A stretch of 64,000 nt of DNA from Clostridia bacterium (GTDB taxonomy: Bacteria > Bacillota > Clostridia > Christensenellales > UBA1242): assembly GCA_022793335.1 (NCBI GenBank), contig JAAWCQ010000009.1, positions 186,001-250,000 of the forward strand. The letters are read 5' to 3'. Within the stretch, counting starts at the first letter, position 1, and each line of letters opens with the position of its first letter. The position numbers and the translations under genes were made by a program. Of the stretch, positions 9,826-18,485 are shown one piece after another. The notes below the pieces were generated by a model. The model saw only the letters and a program-made list of their open reading frames with translations, was not told the origin of the DNA and searched no databases.

Positions 9826-9899
9826 GCAGGTGTAGTTCAGTGGTAGAACACTAGCCTTCCAAGCTGGTTGCGAGGGTCCGATTCCCTTCACCTGCTCCA
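9826..9899 (+). tRNA. tRNA-Gly (UCC)
   Basis: Full cloverleaf: acceptor GCAGGTG/CACCTGC, anticodon loop CTTCCAA giving UCC, T-loop TCCGATT, encoded CCA. First gene of the six-tRNA cluster. Confidence 0.95.
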
Positions 9900-9903
9900 T
9901 TCC

Positions 9904-9980
<77 letters not shown>

Positions 9981-9998
9981 CAACCAATTCTCTTATAT

Positions 9999-10075
9999 GG
10001 TGGTCTTAGTTCAGTTGGCAGAACGCCAGATTGTGGCTCTGGAGGTCAAGGGTTCGACCCCCTTAGATCACCCCA
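9999..10075 (+). tRNA. tRNA-His (GUG)
   Basis: Anticodon GUG. The extra 5' G (position -1) pairs with C73, the identity element of tRNA-His. CCA is encoded. Confidence 0.95.
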
Positions 10076-10091
10076 TATTTACCTTTTCTAT

Positions 10092-10167
10092 TGGGGTGTC
10101 GCCAAGTGGTAAGGCATTGGATTCTGATTCCAACATTGCGAAGGTTCGAATCCTTCCACCCCAGCCA
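10092..10167 (+). tRNA. tRNA-Gln (CUG)
   Basis: Acceptor TGGGGTG/CACCCCA, anticodon loop TTCTGAT giving CUG, encoded GCCA end. It is near-identical in the 5' half to the next tRNA and probably arose from a tandem duplication. Confidence 0.95.
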
Positions 10168-10194
10168 TAAAGGGACTGGGAATTGGCTTAATAT

Positions 10195-10269
10195 TGGGGT
10201 GTCGCCAAGCGGTAAGGCACAAGATTTTGATTCTTGCATGCGTAGGTTCAAATCCTGCCACCCCAGCCA
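10195..10269 (+). tRNA. tRNA-Gln (UUG)
   Basis: Same acceptor stem as the preceding tRNA-Gln, anticodon loop TTTTGAT giving UUG, encoded GCCA end. Confidence 0.95.
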
Positions 10270-10316
10270 TAAAACTTTAAAGATGAAATGTCTTGAAGTT
10301 TTGAAAACTCTTCTTT

Positions 10317-10392
10317 GGTTTACTAGCTCAGTCGGTAGAGCACTTGACTTTTAATCAAGGGGTCCCGGGTTCGAGTCCCGGGTAAGCCACCA
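10317..10392 (+). tRNA. tRNA-Lys (UUU)
   Basis: Acceptor GGTTTAC/GTAAGCC, anticodon loop CTTTTAA giving UUU, T-loop TTCGAGT, encoded ACCA end. Last gene of the cluster; a terminator follows at once. Confidence 0.95.
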
Positions 10393-10421
10393 AAAAACAT
10401 CAGTATTTCTGATGTTTTTTA
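10393..10421 (+). terminator. Terminator of the tRNA cluster
   Basis: AACATCAG/CTGATGTT stem with a TATTT-type loop and T6 tail, directly after the tRNA-Lys CCA. Confidence 0.9.
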
Positions 10422-10431
10422 TTTACCCGGT

Positions 10432-10541
10432 ACTTGCATATCTCCGATATGCCTAGGCTTTCGCCTATCGACCCCGCGACTTGTCCCGGTCGAAATTTCT
10501 TTTATGGAAATTTGGCCATTCGCCTTTACTCACAAGCAAGT
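10432..10541. repeat. Multi-hairpin intergenic element A
   Basis: A GC-richer island in an AT-rich gap. Outer arms ACTTGC (10432-10437) and GCAAGT (10536-10541) enclose consecutive hairpins: CATATC/GATATG (loop TCC), TAGGC/GCCTA (loop TTTC), CGACC/GGTCG (with inner GAC-TT-GTC) and AAATTTC/GAAATTT. It lies past the tRNA terminator, so it is not part of that transcript's body. The rest of the gap to 10728 is AT-rich with nothing recognised. It may be a small mobile element or a structured RNA. Confidence 0.5.
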
Positions 10542-10728
10542 TTTAAATAATATTGATGTTTATCTTATTTAATAATTAAAATTATTTATTTTTCTAAATA
10601 TAAGATCATCTTTAAAAAATCCTAGTTTATTTTGTTTTAATATTTGAAAAAAAAGCTGCTAAAAAACAGCCTTTTAAATCGTTTATATTTCACTCTGCAA
10701 AGTTTTTGCAGTTTAAACATTATTGTTT

Positions 10729-11541
10729 CTATAAATCTATCTCATCATCCTCTTTTGAAAATAAGTTTTCGTACTCATCCTCATGTTCGTCTTCTTCAAT
10801 TTGTTTACCATAAAGGCTTTGTTGCAATTTTTGATATGCTTCATTGCTTGCTTTATAAGTTTCAAGTGCCTTTACACTGTCGAAAGCAAATAATCTTGCA
10901 CTATCTTCCCCTCTAGGCAGGCAATAAATAACCTTTTTCCTTGACAGGTATTTTACAATAAACGCTTCACATTTTTTCACATCCGTCATTTCATCAGTAA
11001 TGTCTAAAAATATTTGTTCGTTTGGCACTTTATTTTCTTGTGCATGGCTTATAAAACCAAACTCTGCCAAGTCTTTTAATTCAGACACCGCTTTACTTAC
11101 AGTAACTTTTTCTTCATTAAATCGGTCAATCACATCATCTATAATCACCCTGTTTTTTGCTAAGCTTTTATATTTCAAAACAATGTTTACAATACGATTA
11201 TGATAATCATCAAAGCTTGGCATAGCGTTTGGGTCAACATAATCTTCTTTTTCATCAATAGCTTTAATATATGGAAGTGTTTTCAAAAGTTCGGCTAAGT
11301 CATCCACTGTCTCCAAGTTTTTTGCCACTGAAAAATGATTTTCTTCTTCTAAAAGGCAGGCATAGCCGAGGTCTTCTATTGCTTCATAAATCTTTTCATT
11401 ATAAAGTGCGTCTTTTAGATAAGTCTGCCTTTCATTCCATGTATCCACATCAGCAATATAAAACCAAGATTTATCACTGTTTTGTGATGTTTCTTCATCT
11501 ATAAATGCAACAAATTTTTTACAATTTCTAAAATCGCTCAT
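10729..11541 (-). CDS. Uncharacterised cytosolic protein with acidic C-tail
   Basis: Protein of 270 residues; family not recognised. There is no signal peptide or membrane segment. It reads as a mixed alpha/beta body followed, after about residue 235, by an acidic tail that ends KEDDEIDL. Start ATG 11541 is chosen because AAGGAG stands 7 nt upstream and a consensus promoter lies just before it; upstream in-frame starts would overlap that promoter. It is a monocistronic gene between the tRNA cluster and dnaE. The tail resembles that of the protein at 43631 (ending DEEEIDL), although the bodies do not look alike. Confidence 0.75.
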   Translation of the reverse strand: MSDFRNCKKFVAFIDEETSQNSDKSWFYIADVDTWNERQTYLKDALYNEKIYEAIEDLGYACLLEEENHFSVAKNLETVDDLAELLKTLPYIKAIDEKEDYVDPNAMPSFDDYHNRIVNIVLKYKSLAKNRVIIDDVIDRFNEEKVTVSKAVSELKDLAEFGFISHAQENKVPNEQIFLDITDEMTDVKKCEAFIVKYLSRKKVIYCLPRGEDSARLFAFDSVKALETYKASNEAYQKLQQSLYGKQIEEDEHEDEYENLFSKEDDEIDL

Positions 11542-11560
11542 ATTAAAGCTCCTTAGTTTT

Positions 11561-11589
11561 ATTATAACACATTGCCTTATCATCGTCAA
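11561..11589 (-). promoter_or_regulatory. Promoter of the gene ending at 10729
   Basis: On the minus strand: TTGACG (11589-11584), 17-bp spacer, TATAAT (11566-11561), some 20 nt before the ATG. Confidence 0.75.
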
Positions 11590-11627
11590 GTTTGAGCATT
11601 TAAAATGCGCATTTATAATTTTCTAAA

Positions 11628-11664
11628 ATAAAAAATCTTCCTTTTATAATAGAAAGATTTTTTA
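11628..11664 (-). terminator. Terminator of the PHP-whiA-dnaE operon
   Basis: Minus-strand hairpin AAAAATCTTTC/GGAAGATTTTT followed by T's, about 80 nt after the dnaE stop. Confidence 0.65.
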
Positions 11665-11741
11665 ATATTTTTAAATAATTTAATTAAAATTGGCGAAAAA
11701 TTGATAAAAAATGCACAAAAAACGCAATTTTTTAACAAATT

Positions 11742-14700
11742 CTACTTAATTACCACATTCGCCTCGCCTAAAAGGCCGATAAGTTCATTCTCAAGATAGT
11801 TGTTGATTTCGACTTTTGCATTGAAAGAAAATACATTTCCGCTTGCAAGGCATTTGATAATCACCTGACTCTCGCCTGGATAACTTGCGGCTATTCTCTT
11901 GACACTGCCATAGATGTCTATATCTTTGGTGTTAAACCTTAAATATATCTTCTTGACAACTTGCACCTCTGTCTCCTCATTTTTCTCCCAAGGGATGATC
12001 GCTTCTGCGAGAACGCAAGGTGTTTTCCCGTCACGAATAGAAATCCTTCCTTTAACAGTAACAAGTCCGTCTTCAATCACAACATCTTTATATTTGCCAT
12101 AAAGTTTGCTGAACAGCATAACTTCAAAAGTGCCATATAAATCTTCAACAGTTATGAAAGCCATATTGCCAGTTTTTGTCATAATCTTCTTGATGGCTTT
12201 TATAATGCCGCCACCTATAACCTGCTGACCATCTTTGACAAAGTTGTCATCTTCTGCAGGCACCTGATCTTCTTCGTCTGAATTTTCTTCTGGCTCAACA
12301 GTATATATACTGCCGCCACCTTCCATACCCTCTTCATCCTCGCCGCCTGCCATATCATTTGCAGCAGTTTCAGGTATCATGTCAGAGGTGAAATTGAATT
12401 TTTCATATTTATCTAAATAGTCATCAAGTGGATGACCTGAAAGATAAATTCCAACAAACTCTTTTTCAAATTTCAAAATTGTGTCTTTATTGTATTCTTT
12501 GATATTTGGATAATCAATTTTATTGACAGCTTCAGTCTCTTCTTGGAAAGAGTCAAAGAAAGAATATTGCCCCATTGCCTTTGCCTTACGGTCTGCACTT
12601 ACAAGCTCCATAAACTTAGGAAAAACCTCCATAAGTTGTGAGCGTGGATGTCCAAAACAGTCAAATGCGCCACTCAAAACAAGCGCTTCCATTGACTTTT
12701 TGTTAAGCGATGACGCAGTGACTCTTCGTACAAAGTCTTCAAAACTTGCAAATTCGCCGCCATTGTTGCGTTCTTCAACAATATTATCAATAAGCGCTGT
12801 TCCGACATGCTTCAAAGCACCAAGTCCAAAACGGATGTTTCCGTTTTCAACTTTAAATTCTGTAATCGACTTGTTGATATCAGGTGGATAAATTGTAAAG
12901 CCTTCCACTCTTGCATAGTTTGTATATTTCTTTACAAGGTCGGCATTGGTAATTCGATTGTTGAGCACCGCTGTAAGATATTCAACTTCATAGTGTGCTT
13001 TTAAATAGCCTGTTTGATAGGATACATAAGCATAGGCAGCAGCGTGTGATTTATTAAACGCATAACCTGCAAACTTAGCCATTTGTTCAAACACGCGTTC
13101 TGAAACCTCGGCGTCGTGGCCAAGTGCCAAAGCGCCAGGAATTGGTTTAAGTCTGCCTTCAGGGTCTTCCCAACCATATATAAACTTCTTCTTTTCAGGT
13201 GGAAGTTTTTCAGGTTTTTTCTTACTCATGATACGACGAACATTATCCGCTCCGCCCAGACTGAAACCTGCCATAACTTGAAAGATTTTCATAACCTGCT
13301 CTTGATAAACAATACAGCCATAGGACATGCTTAAAATTGGCACCAAACAAGGATCTTCATACTCAATATTTTCAGGGTTTTTCTTTCCTTTAATAAACTT
13401 TGGAATAAAGTCCATTGGTCCTGGACGATACAGCGATATACCCGCAATAATGTCTTCTAGGCAGGTTGGCTGAAGATCCTTCATAAACTTCTTCATACCG
13501 CCACTTTCAAGCTGGAAAACGGCTTCTGTGCGACCAGAGCTTATCATCTTAAACACTTCTGGGTCGTCATAACTCATCTTAGTAAAGTCTATATCAACGC
13601 CGTGGTCTTCTTTTACATACTTGATTGCCTTGTGAATATCTGTAAGCGTTCTTAGTCCCAAGAAGTCCATCTTTAACAGGCCTAAGTGTTCAAGCTCGGT
13701 CATATCAAACTGTGTAATTTCATCATCACCGCTTTTTGCCATTGGAACATGTTCAAAAACGGGGTCTGGCGCAATCAACACGCCGGCAGCATGCATGGAG
13801 ATATTTCTTGGAACGCCCTCAAGTTTGATTGCCATATCAACAATCTTTTTGATTTGTTCATCTTCCTCATACATTTGACGAAGCTCTGGAATTATGTATT
13901 TTTCATCCTCTTCCTTGCCCGTCGTGCCAAAATAATATTGCAAAACTGGTGGTTTATGAGTAGGCTTTCCAGGAATTTCTTTGGTGATTTTATCCACTTC
14001 AGAATATGGAAAACGCAACACTCTTGCGACATCTTTAATGGCGTTTTTCGCCTGCATATTTCCAAAAGTGACAATGTTGGAAACATGGTCAGAACCATAA
14101 CGGCGTTTGGCGTATTCAATCACCTCACCTCTTCTATCCATGCAGAAGTCAACATCGAAGTCGGGCATAGAAACACGCTCTGGATTGATAAATCTATCAA
14201 AGAAGAGGTCATATCGCATTGGGTCAACTTGAGTAATTCCTGTTGTGTAAGCAACCAAACTGCCCGCTCCAGAGCCTCTTCCTGGCCCTACAGGAATATC
14301 ATTTTCACGAGCATAGTTGATATAATCCCACACAATCAAGAAATATTCAACATAACCGAGTTTGTTGATGGTGTTAAGCTCCATTTCAAGTCTTTCTTCA
14401 TATTCTTTTGGGGCTTTATTATCATAGTTTCTTGCAAGGCCTTCCCATGCCAGTCTTGAAAGAAACTCGAAAGGCTTCTCGCCAGTGTCAGGTATATATT
14501 TTGGAATGAAGTTGTCAGTCGCACCAAGCTTATCTTCATCAGGTATATTTTGATTTCCTGCCTCTGCAGACTCTCTAAGCGACTTGGTTTTTATATAAAC
14601 ATTGCACTTATCAGAGATTTCTTTTGTACGCTCAAGAGCTTCAGTATAGCCAGGAAGTGCTTCTTCCATCTCTTCATAGGTTTTAAGATAAAACTCATTT

Positions 14701-15407
14701 GTATCAAATTTCATTCTGTCTGGGTCATCAATGGTCTTTCCCATTTGAACACACATTAAAACATCTTGAAGCTCACTGTCTTCTTTATTTAAATAATGAA
14801 CATCGTTGGTGGCAACAAGTGGAATGCCCAATCTTTCGCTCATTTCAGTCAGTTTAACCAGCACCTCTTTTTCTTCAGGGATGCCATGATCTTGAATTTC
14901 AAGATAGAAATCATCACCAAAAAGGTTTTTAAACCAAAGTGCAAGTCTGTCAGCTTCATCATATTGCCTCTTCATAATTGCTTGAGGAATATGTCCAGCG
15001 AGGCAGGCAGAAAGGCAGACAAGCCCTTCACTATGCTTTTCAAGAAGCTCATAATCTATTCTTGGCTTATAATACATTCCGTCAAGATAGGCATAGGATG
15101 ACAATTTCAACAGGTTTTGATAGCCTACATTATTTTTTGCAAGCAAAATAAGGTGACCAGTATCTGTTCTATTTGACCTTGATTTCATATCATGACAAAT
15201 ATAAAACTCCTCACCCACAATTGGTTTAATTCCATTTTGAACGCAGGCTTCAAAAAACTTTATTACACCATACATGCAACCGTGGTCGGTTATGGCAATG
15301 GATTTCCAGCCCCTTTCTTTTACAATCTTTATAAGTTTGTCAATTCTTGCAAGACCGTCAAGCAAACTAAACTCTGTATGCACATGCAAGTGAACAAATT
15401 CTTTCAT
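11742..15407 (-). CDS. dnaE: DNA polymerase III subunit alpha (DnaE type)
   Basis: Protein of 1221 residues. It is a replicative C-family polymerase. Domains in order: N-terminal PHP domain (HLHVHTEFS, ITDHG) with most metal-binding His/Asp present; the polymerase core with GRGSGAGS and the catalytic PDFDVDF motif near residue 410; tandem helix-hairpin-helix region; an acidic Gly/Glu/Asp-rich linker around residues 1020-1070; and a C-terminal OB fold (GGGIIKAIKKIM onwards). In Bacillota that also have PolC, DnaE extends primers on the lagging strand; PolC is not in this window. ATG has AGGGGG upstream, which overlaps the stop of whiA (gap 8 nt), so the two are cotranscribed and probably coupled. 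Confidence 0.97.
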   Translation of the reverse strand: MKEFVHLHVHTEFSLLDGLARIDKLIKIVKERGWKSIAITDHGCMYGVIKFFEACVQNGIKPIVGEEFYICHDMKSRSNRTDTGHLILLAKNNVGYQNLLKLSSYAYLDGMYYKPRIDYELLEKHSEGLVCLSACLAGHIPQAIMKRQYDEADRLALWFKNLFGDDFYLEIQDHGIPEEKEVLVKLTEMSERLGIPLVATNDVHYLNKEDSELQDVLMCVQMGKTIDDPDRMKFDTNEFYLKTYEEMEEALPGYTEALERTKEISDKCNVYIKTKSLRESAEAGNQNIPDEDKLGATDNFIPKYIPDTGEKPFEFLSRLAWEGLARNYDNKAPKEYEERLEMELNTINKLGYVEYFLIVWDYINYARENDIPVGPGRGSGAGSLVAYTTGITQVDPMRYDLFFDRFINPERVSMPDFDVDFCMDRRGEVIEYAKRRYGSDHVSNIVTFGNMQAKNAIKDVARVLRFPYSEVDKITKEIPGKPTHKPPVLQYYFGTTGKEEDEKYIIPELRQMYEEDEQIKKIVDMAIKLEGVPRNISMHAAGVLIAPDPVFEHVPMAKSGDDEITQFDMTELEHLGLLKMDFLGLRTLTDIHKAIKYVKEDHGVDIDFTKMSYDDPEVFKMISSGRTEAVFQLESGGMKKFMKDLQPTCLEDIIAGISLYRPGPMDFIPKFIKGKKNPENIEYEDPCLVPILSMSYGCIVYQEQVMKIFQVMAGFSLGGADNVRRIMSKKKPEKLPPEKKKFIYGWEDPEGRLKPIPGALALGHDAEVSERVFEQMAKFAGYAFNKSHAAAYAYVSYQTGYLKAHYEVEYLTAVLNNRITNADLVKKYTNYARVEGFTIYPPDINKSITEFKVENGNIRFGLGALKHVGTALIDNIVEERNNGGEFASFEDFVRRVTASSLNKKSMEALVLSGAFDCFGHPRSQLMEVFPKFMELVSADRKAKAMGQYSFFDSFQEETEAVNKIDYPNIKEYNKDTILKFEKEFVGIYLSGHPLDDYLDKYEKFNFTSDMIPETAANDMAGGEDEEGMEGGGSIYTVEPEENSDEEDQVPAEDDNFVKDGQQVIGGGIIKAIKKIMTKTGNMAFITVEDLYGTFEVMLFSKLYGKYKDVVIEDGLVTVKGRISIRDGKTPCVLAEAIIPWEKNEETEVQVVKKIYLRFNTKDIDIYGSVKRIAASYPGESQVIIKCLASGNVFSFNAKVEINNYLENELIGLLGEANVVIK

Positions 15408-15415
15408 TTTTCCCC

Positions 15416-16381
15416 CTATTTATCTTTCAGTGTCTCTGCAATTTTCAAAATTCTTCTAAATCTGTGATTGAGACCGCTTTTTGTAAGCTTTATCGTTGAC
15501 AATTTCAAAAGCTCTTCCATACTCTCTTGCGGATTTGCAAGTCTAAGTACAGCCACCTCTTGCAAGTCATCAGGAAGGCTTTCAAGTCCAATCTCGCTGT
15601 TTATAAGATTTATGGCACTAATTTGCTTCATACTTGCCTCAACCGTCTTGTTTATATTCGCATTTATGCAATTGACCTGTCTATTAACTGTATTTCTAAG
15701 ATCACGCTTTGCCATCTCATCAGAAAGGTCAAGCACGCATTGAGTTGCCCCCAGCAGTGCAAGCAAGTCTTTAATTGACTCGCTGTCTTTGATATAAAGC
15801 ACATAAACCTTCTTCCTTGTTGCTATTCGGCTTGTAATGTTAAAGTCCTTTAAAACGGTGCTAATGCCCTCTAAAAAGCTTTCGCGATGAGAAGCAAACT
15901 CAACATGATAACCAGTTGTAGGATTTCGTGAGCCCAACTCGCTGAGCTTTATGCTTGATGTAGCACAACCTACATACGCCCCCTTTAAAAAGGCAATTTT
16001 GGTTGACTCATCTGCGATTATATTTGGGTCTATTTCTCCGCCTAGGTTAAACTCTCCGCTGCTGCTTAAAAGCGAGGTATCCTTCAATACTTGAGTGGAA
16101 ATTTGTTGAGGAAATCTTAAACGATAATAGGTGGTTTTGTTTATTATGTGATCATCAGAAATCTCAAGTGAAAGTTTTTCACCATAAAGATGTTCAACCA
16201 GCAAATTCAAAAAGTCGAAGATTTCTTTAAAATCGGTCACGATATCAACAAACATTGCCTCATTATTTCTTGTAATTGTGCCTGAGGCATGCAAAAGTCC
16301 AGAAATAAAAGCTTGAGCACAATCCGCGTCCTCAATCTTTTCTTCAATAATTTCAAGTTTACTATCTTTTGCAAAGCTCAA
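15416..16381 (-). CDS. whiA: DNA-binding protein WhiA (TTG start)
   Basis: Protein of 321 residues. WhiA combines a LAGLIDADG homing-endonuclease-like N-terminal fold with a C-terminal HTH. In Gram-positives it affects sporulation, cell division or chromosome organisation. The family C-terminus is clear: VNCINANINKTVEAS, then INLINSEIGLESLP, then RLANPQESMEELLKL and SGLNHRFRRI. The start is TTG: no ATG fits, AGGGGA is well placed, and MSFAKD matches the family start MSF. The site lies inside the last codons of the upstream PHP gene, four nt apart, so translation is likely coupled. The usual partners rapZ and gapless yvcK are absent; here it sits between a PHP phosphatase and dnaE. Confidence 0.92.
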   Translation of the reverse strand: MSFAKDSKLEIIEEKIEDADCAQAFISGLLHASGTITRNNEAMFVDIVTDFKEIFDFLNLLVEHLYGEKLSLEISDDHIINKTTYYRLRFPQQISTQVLKDTSLLSSSGEFNLGGEIDPNIIADESTKIAFLKGAYVGCATSSIKLSELGSRNPTTGYHVEFASHRESFLEGISTVLKDFNITSRIATRKKVYVLYIKDSESIKDLLALLGATQCVLDLSDEMAKRDLRNTVNRQVNCINANINKTVEASMKQISAINLINSEIGLESLPDDLQEVAVLRLANPQESMEELLKLSTIKLTKSGLNHRFRRILKIAETLKDK

Positions 16382-16385
16382 AATA

Positions 16386-17147
16386 TTATCCCCTTTTTGC
16401 TGTAAATTTTGGAAGTTTGTCTATGTTGACAATTTGTGATAATGGAAGGTCAAGTCTGAAAATAGTATTGAATGCATTATTGCACTCACCAACTCTATCT
16501 GGACTGTGCGCGTCAGAATTTACAATAAATTTCACGCCTTCCTCTGCCATTGTAATAATTTCTTTATCAGTAAAATTTATTCTTTTGCCGTTAAGCTCAA
16601 TCAAACACCCTTTCTCTTTTGCCAGGCGTGCTACCGCCAATGTATCAGTTGGAAAGCCATAATTAAGATGAGTGATTATATCAATTGGATATTTATCAAG
16701 CGCTCTTAAAAAAGCTGTTGTATTGCGATTTAAACGGTCTTTGCTTGGTGCATAAGGCGAACCAAACATATTTGCTAAAAATAAATTCATCTCGTCATCA
16801 AAAGTTGACATCTTGACAAGCTTATGGTGTCCCATAAGAAGAATATCCAAAAACTCAAAGTCACTTTCTTTAATGTCAATGTCACCCATCTGCGAAATAA
16901 GATTTGCCTCAACGCCAAGAAGAATGTCAACTCCTGTAACCTCCTTCGCATTTAAAATATCGTCTTTCACTTCTGGGATGTCTTTTCTGCGCACGCCAAA
17001 ACATCTGTGATTAAAACCATGGTCTGTAATTGCAATTTGCTTAAGCCCTTTATTCAGCGCAACAGAGGCATTTTCAAGTATGCTTCCTTTTCCATGCTTT
17101 TTTCTTGAATATTTTGTGTGAGTATGATAATCTCCGTATAAAATCAT
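16386..17147 (-). CDS. PHP-domain phosphoesterase (YcdX/HisK-like)
   Basis: Protein of 253 residues forming a single PHP domain. Metal ligands are visible in the expected order: DYHTHTKYS at the N-terminus, ITDHGFNHR near residue 40, GVEANL near 80, MGHHK near 105, ITHLNYG near 160 and VNSDAHSP near 210. Such proteins hydrolyse phosphomonoesters using a trinuclear metal site; the substrate (histidinol phosphate or other) cannot be told, and no his genes are nearby. CGGAGG precedes the ATG. It is the first gene of the operon with whiA and dnaE. Confidence 0.85.
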   Translation of the reverse strand: MILYGDYHTHTKYSRKKHGKGSILENASVALNKGLKQIAITDHGFNHRCFGVRRKDIPEVKDDILNAKEVTGVDILLGVEANLISQMGDIDIKESDFEFLDILLMGHHKLVKMSTFDDEMNLFLANMFGSPYAPSKDRLNRNTTAFLRALDKYPIDIITHLNYGFPTDTLAVARLAKEKGCLIELNGKRINFTDKEIITMAEEGVKFIVNSDAHSPDRVGECNNAFNTIFRLDLPLSQIVNIDKLPKFTAKRG

Positions 17148-17244
17148 AAGTCCTCCGTTTAACTGCTTGATATAATAAACCCTATTTTTTATTGATGACC
17201 AAAATAAAACTTATCTTGAAAAAATGCGGCCGGTGCTTTAATCA

Positions 17245-17333
17245 GCCCCAAGGAAGCGTTTGGCATTGCCAAACGAATTGCCTTCGGCAATTCAAATTTT
17301 AAGCTGCAGCTTAAAATTTTGCTTACTTGGGGC
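17245..17333. repeat. Cloverleaf-like multi-hairpin element B
   Basis: An 89-nt four-way-junction layout. The outer stem GCCCCAAG (17245-17252)/CTTGGGGC (17326-17333) encloses three perfect hairpins: CGTTTGGC/GCCAAACG (loop ATT), AATTGCC/GGCAATT (loop TTC), and an 11-bp AAATTTTAAGC/GCTTAAAATTT (loop TGCA). Linkers are 0-6 nt. The rest of the 17148-17545 gap is AT-rich and shows no gene. The structure is symmetric, so either strand could be the active one. Confidence 0.6.
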
Positions 17334-17545
17334 CTATAATCAACAAACCCTTACCCTCACTTTTCCATGTTTACTCTCAATTTCAAGTATAACTATTTTA
17401 TCCTAATATGTCAATTGTTAAAATAAATTTTAAATTATAATGCCACTGGCTCATAATCTAAAAAATCATGTAAAAATAAACAACAATTTGAATATAAAAA
17501 CTATATAATCAAAAAAACAAGCTGAACAAATAAACTATGAAAAAC

Positions 17546-17570
17546 TAAAAAAAGCGGATTTCTCCGCCTT
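17546..17570 (-). terminator. Terminator of the 247-aa membrane protein
   Basis: Minus-strand GCGGA/TCCGC hairpin with GAAA loop and T7 tail, directly after the stop codon. A near copy follows the paralogue at 18460. Confidence 0.85.
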
Positions 17571-18314
17571 TTAATCTCTGTAATATTCATCAATATTTTT
17601 AAGGTCTTCCTCTTCATCTTCTTCTATAAAAGACTTAAACTTCTTTTCTTCTTCCTCTTTTTTCTTTTCTTCTTCTTTGCGCTGTTTTTCTTCTTCTTTG
17701 AGTTTCTTTTTTTCCAGTTTGCGTTTTTTCTTTTCTTCCTTCTTTTGCTCTTCCCAATAACTTAGTCTTATATCCTCATCAACTACATCTTGCATGGTAG
17801 AAATTATAGCTTCACCTATAAATTCACTTGGCGTACCTTCAGAAATCGTGCTCGCAATAAAACTTGAAGCTTTTAATAAATAACCAAAACCGCCCATTAC
17901 CATCAATACGACGCTTGCAATTTGCATTCCTTCACCGGATTTTACCATTCCTTTAAACTCGTCGTCAGCTTTAGTCCAGAATAAATCTTTATAAAAATTT
18001 TCTTTACTATCCTCTATTTCAGCTTGATACCCTTTTTTAAGAAATTGATAATCCATAACTGATAATTCGTCATTATCAAAAGAAATTTCAATCTCTTCAA
18101 GTTTATTTTCGATTTGTTTAAGCCTCTCATCTTCTTCTGCACGAGCCTCTATATAAGTTGTCGTGTTTTGAAAACCTTCATCTGCACTTTCGATTTTATC
18201 ACCACCAACAAAATATAAAGGAAGCCCTATACCAGTTAAAATACTCCCGCAGCAAAGACCTAAAGTAAGACCTGATATTTTTAAAATACCAAGTAATTTT
18301 CTACCAAATGACAT
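17571..18314 (-). CDS. Two-TM coiled-coil protein, copy 1
   Basis: Protein of 247 residues; no known family recognised. Layout: short basic N-terminus; TM1 about 10-37 (Gly/Leu/Cys-rich); a charged helical segment 50-115 likely to form a coiled coil, containing SFDNDELSVMDYQFLKKGY; TM2 about 127-152; and a very long Lys/Glu-rich helix ending in DLKNIDEYYRD. Both ends should face the same side of the membrane, probably the cytosol, with the coil outside, or the reverse. Paralogue of the broken gene at 18486 and distantly of 43025. Gene and terminator appear to be part of a tandem duplication. Confidence 0.75.
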   Translation of the reverse strand: MSFGRKLLGILKISGLTLGLCCGSILTGIGLPLYFVGGDKIESADEGFQNTTTYIEARAEEDERLKQIENKLEEIEISFDNDELSVMDYQFLKKGYQAEIEDSKENFYKDLFWTKADDEFKGMVKSGEGMQIASVVLMVMGGFGYLLKASSFIASTISEGTPSEFIGEAIISTMQDVVDEDIRLSYWEEQKKEEKKKRKLEKKKLKEEEKQRKEEEKKKEEEEKKFKSFIEEDEEEDLKNIDEYYRD

Positions 18315-18459
18315 TTTAATCTCCTACTAAAATTATATAACAAAAATCGCACAAAGTCAATATTCAGCTTCTTTTTAAATTAAATATCTGCAAAAAGATA
18401 TTTTTTTAAGCTTAATTCAAAATTATCCAAGCAATATTTTTCAAATAAACTATGCAAAT

Positions 18460-18485
18460 CTAAAAAAAGCGGTTTTATCCGCCTT
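18460..18485 (-). terminator. Terminator of the broken paralogue
   Basis: Minus-strand GCGG/CCGC hairpin and T7 tail. It is nearly the same sequence as the one at 17546, including flanks, showing that the duplication included the 3' end. Confidence 0.8.

Noticed and set aside
9590-9835. 81-codon open frame running into the tRNA cluster
   Set aside because: Overlaps the gpmI terminator and the tRNA promoter; composition is AT-driven.
13686-14459. 257-codon open frame opposite dnaE
   Set aside because: Antisense shadow of the polymerase gene; no ribosome site and no family resemblance.
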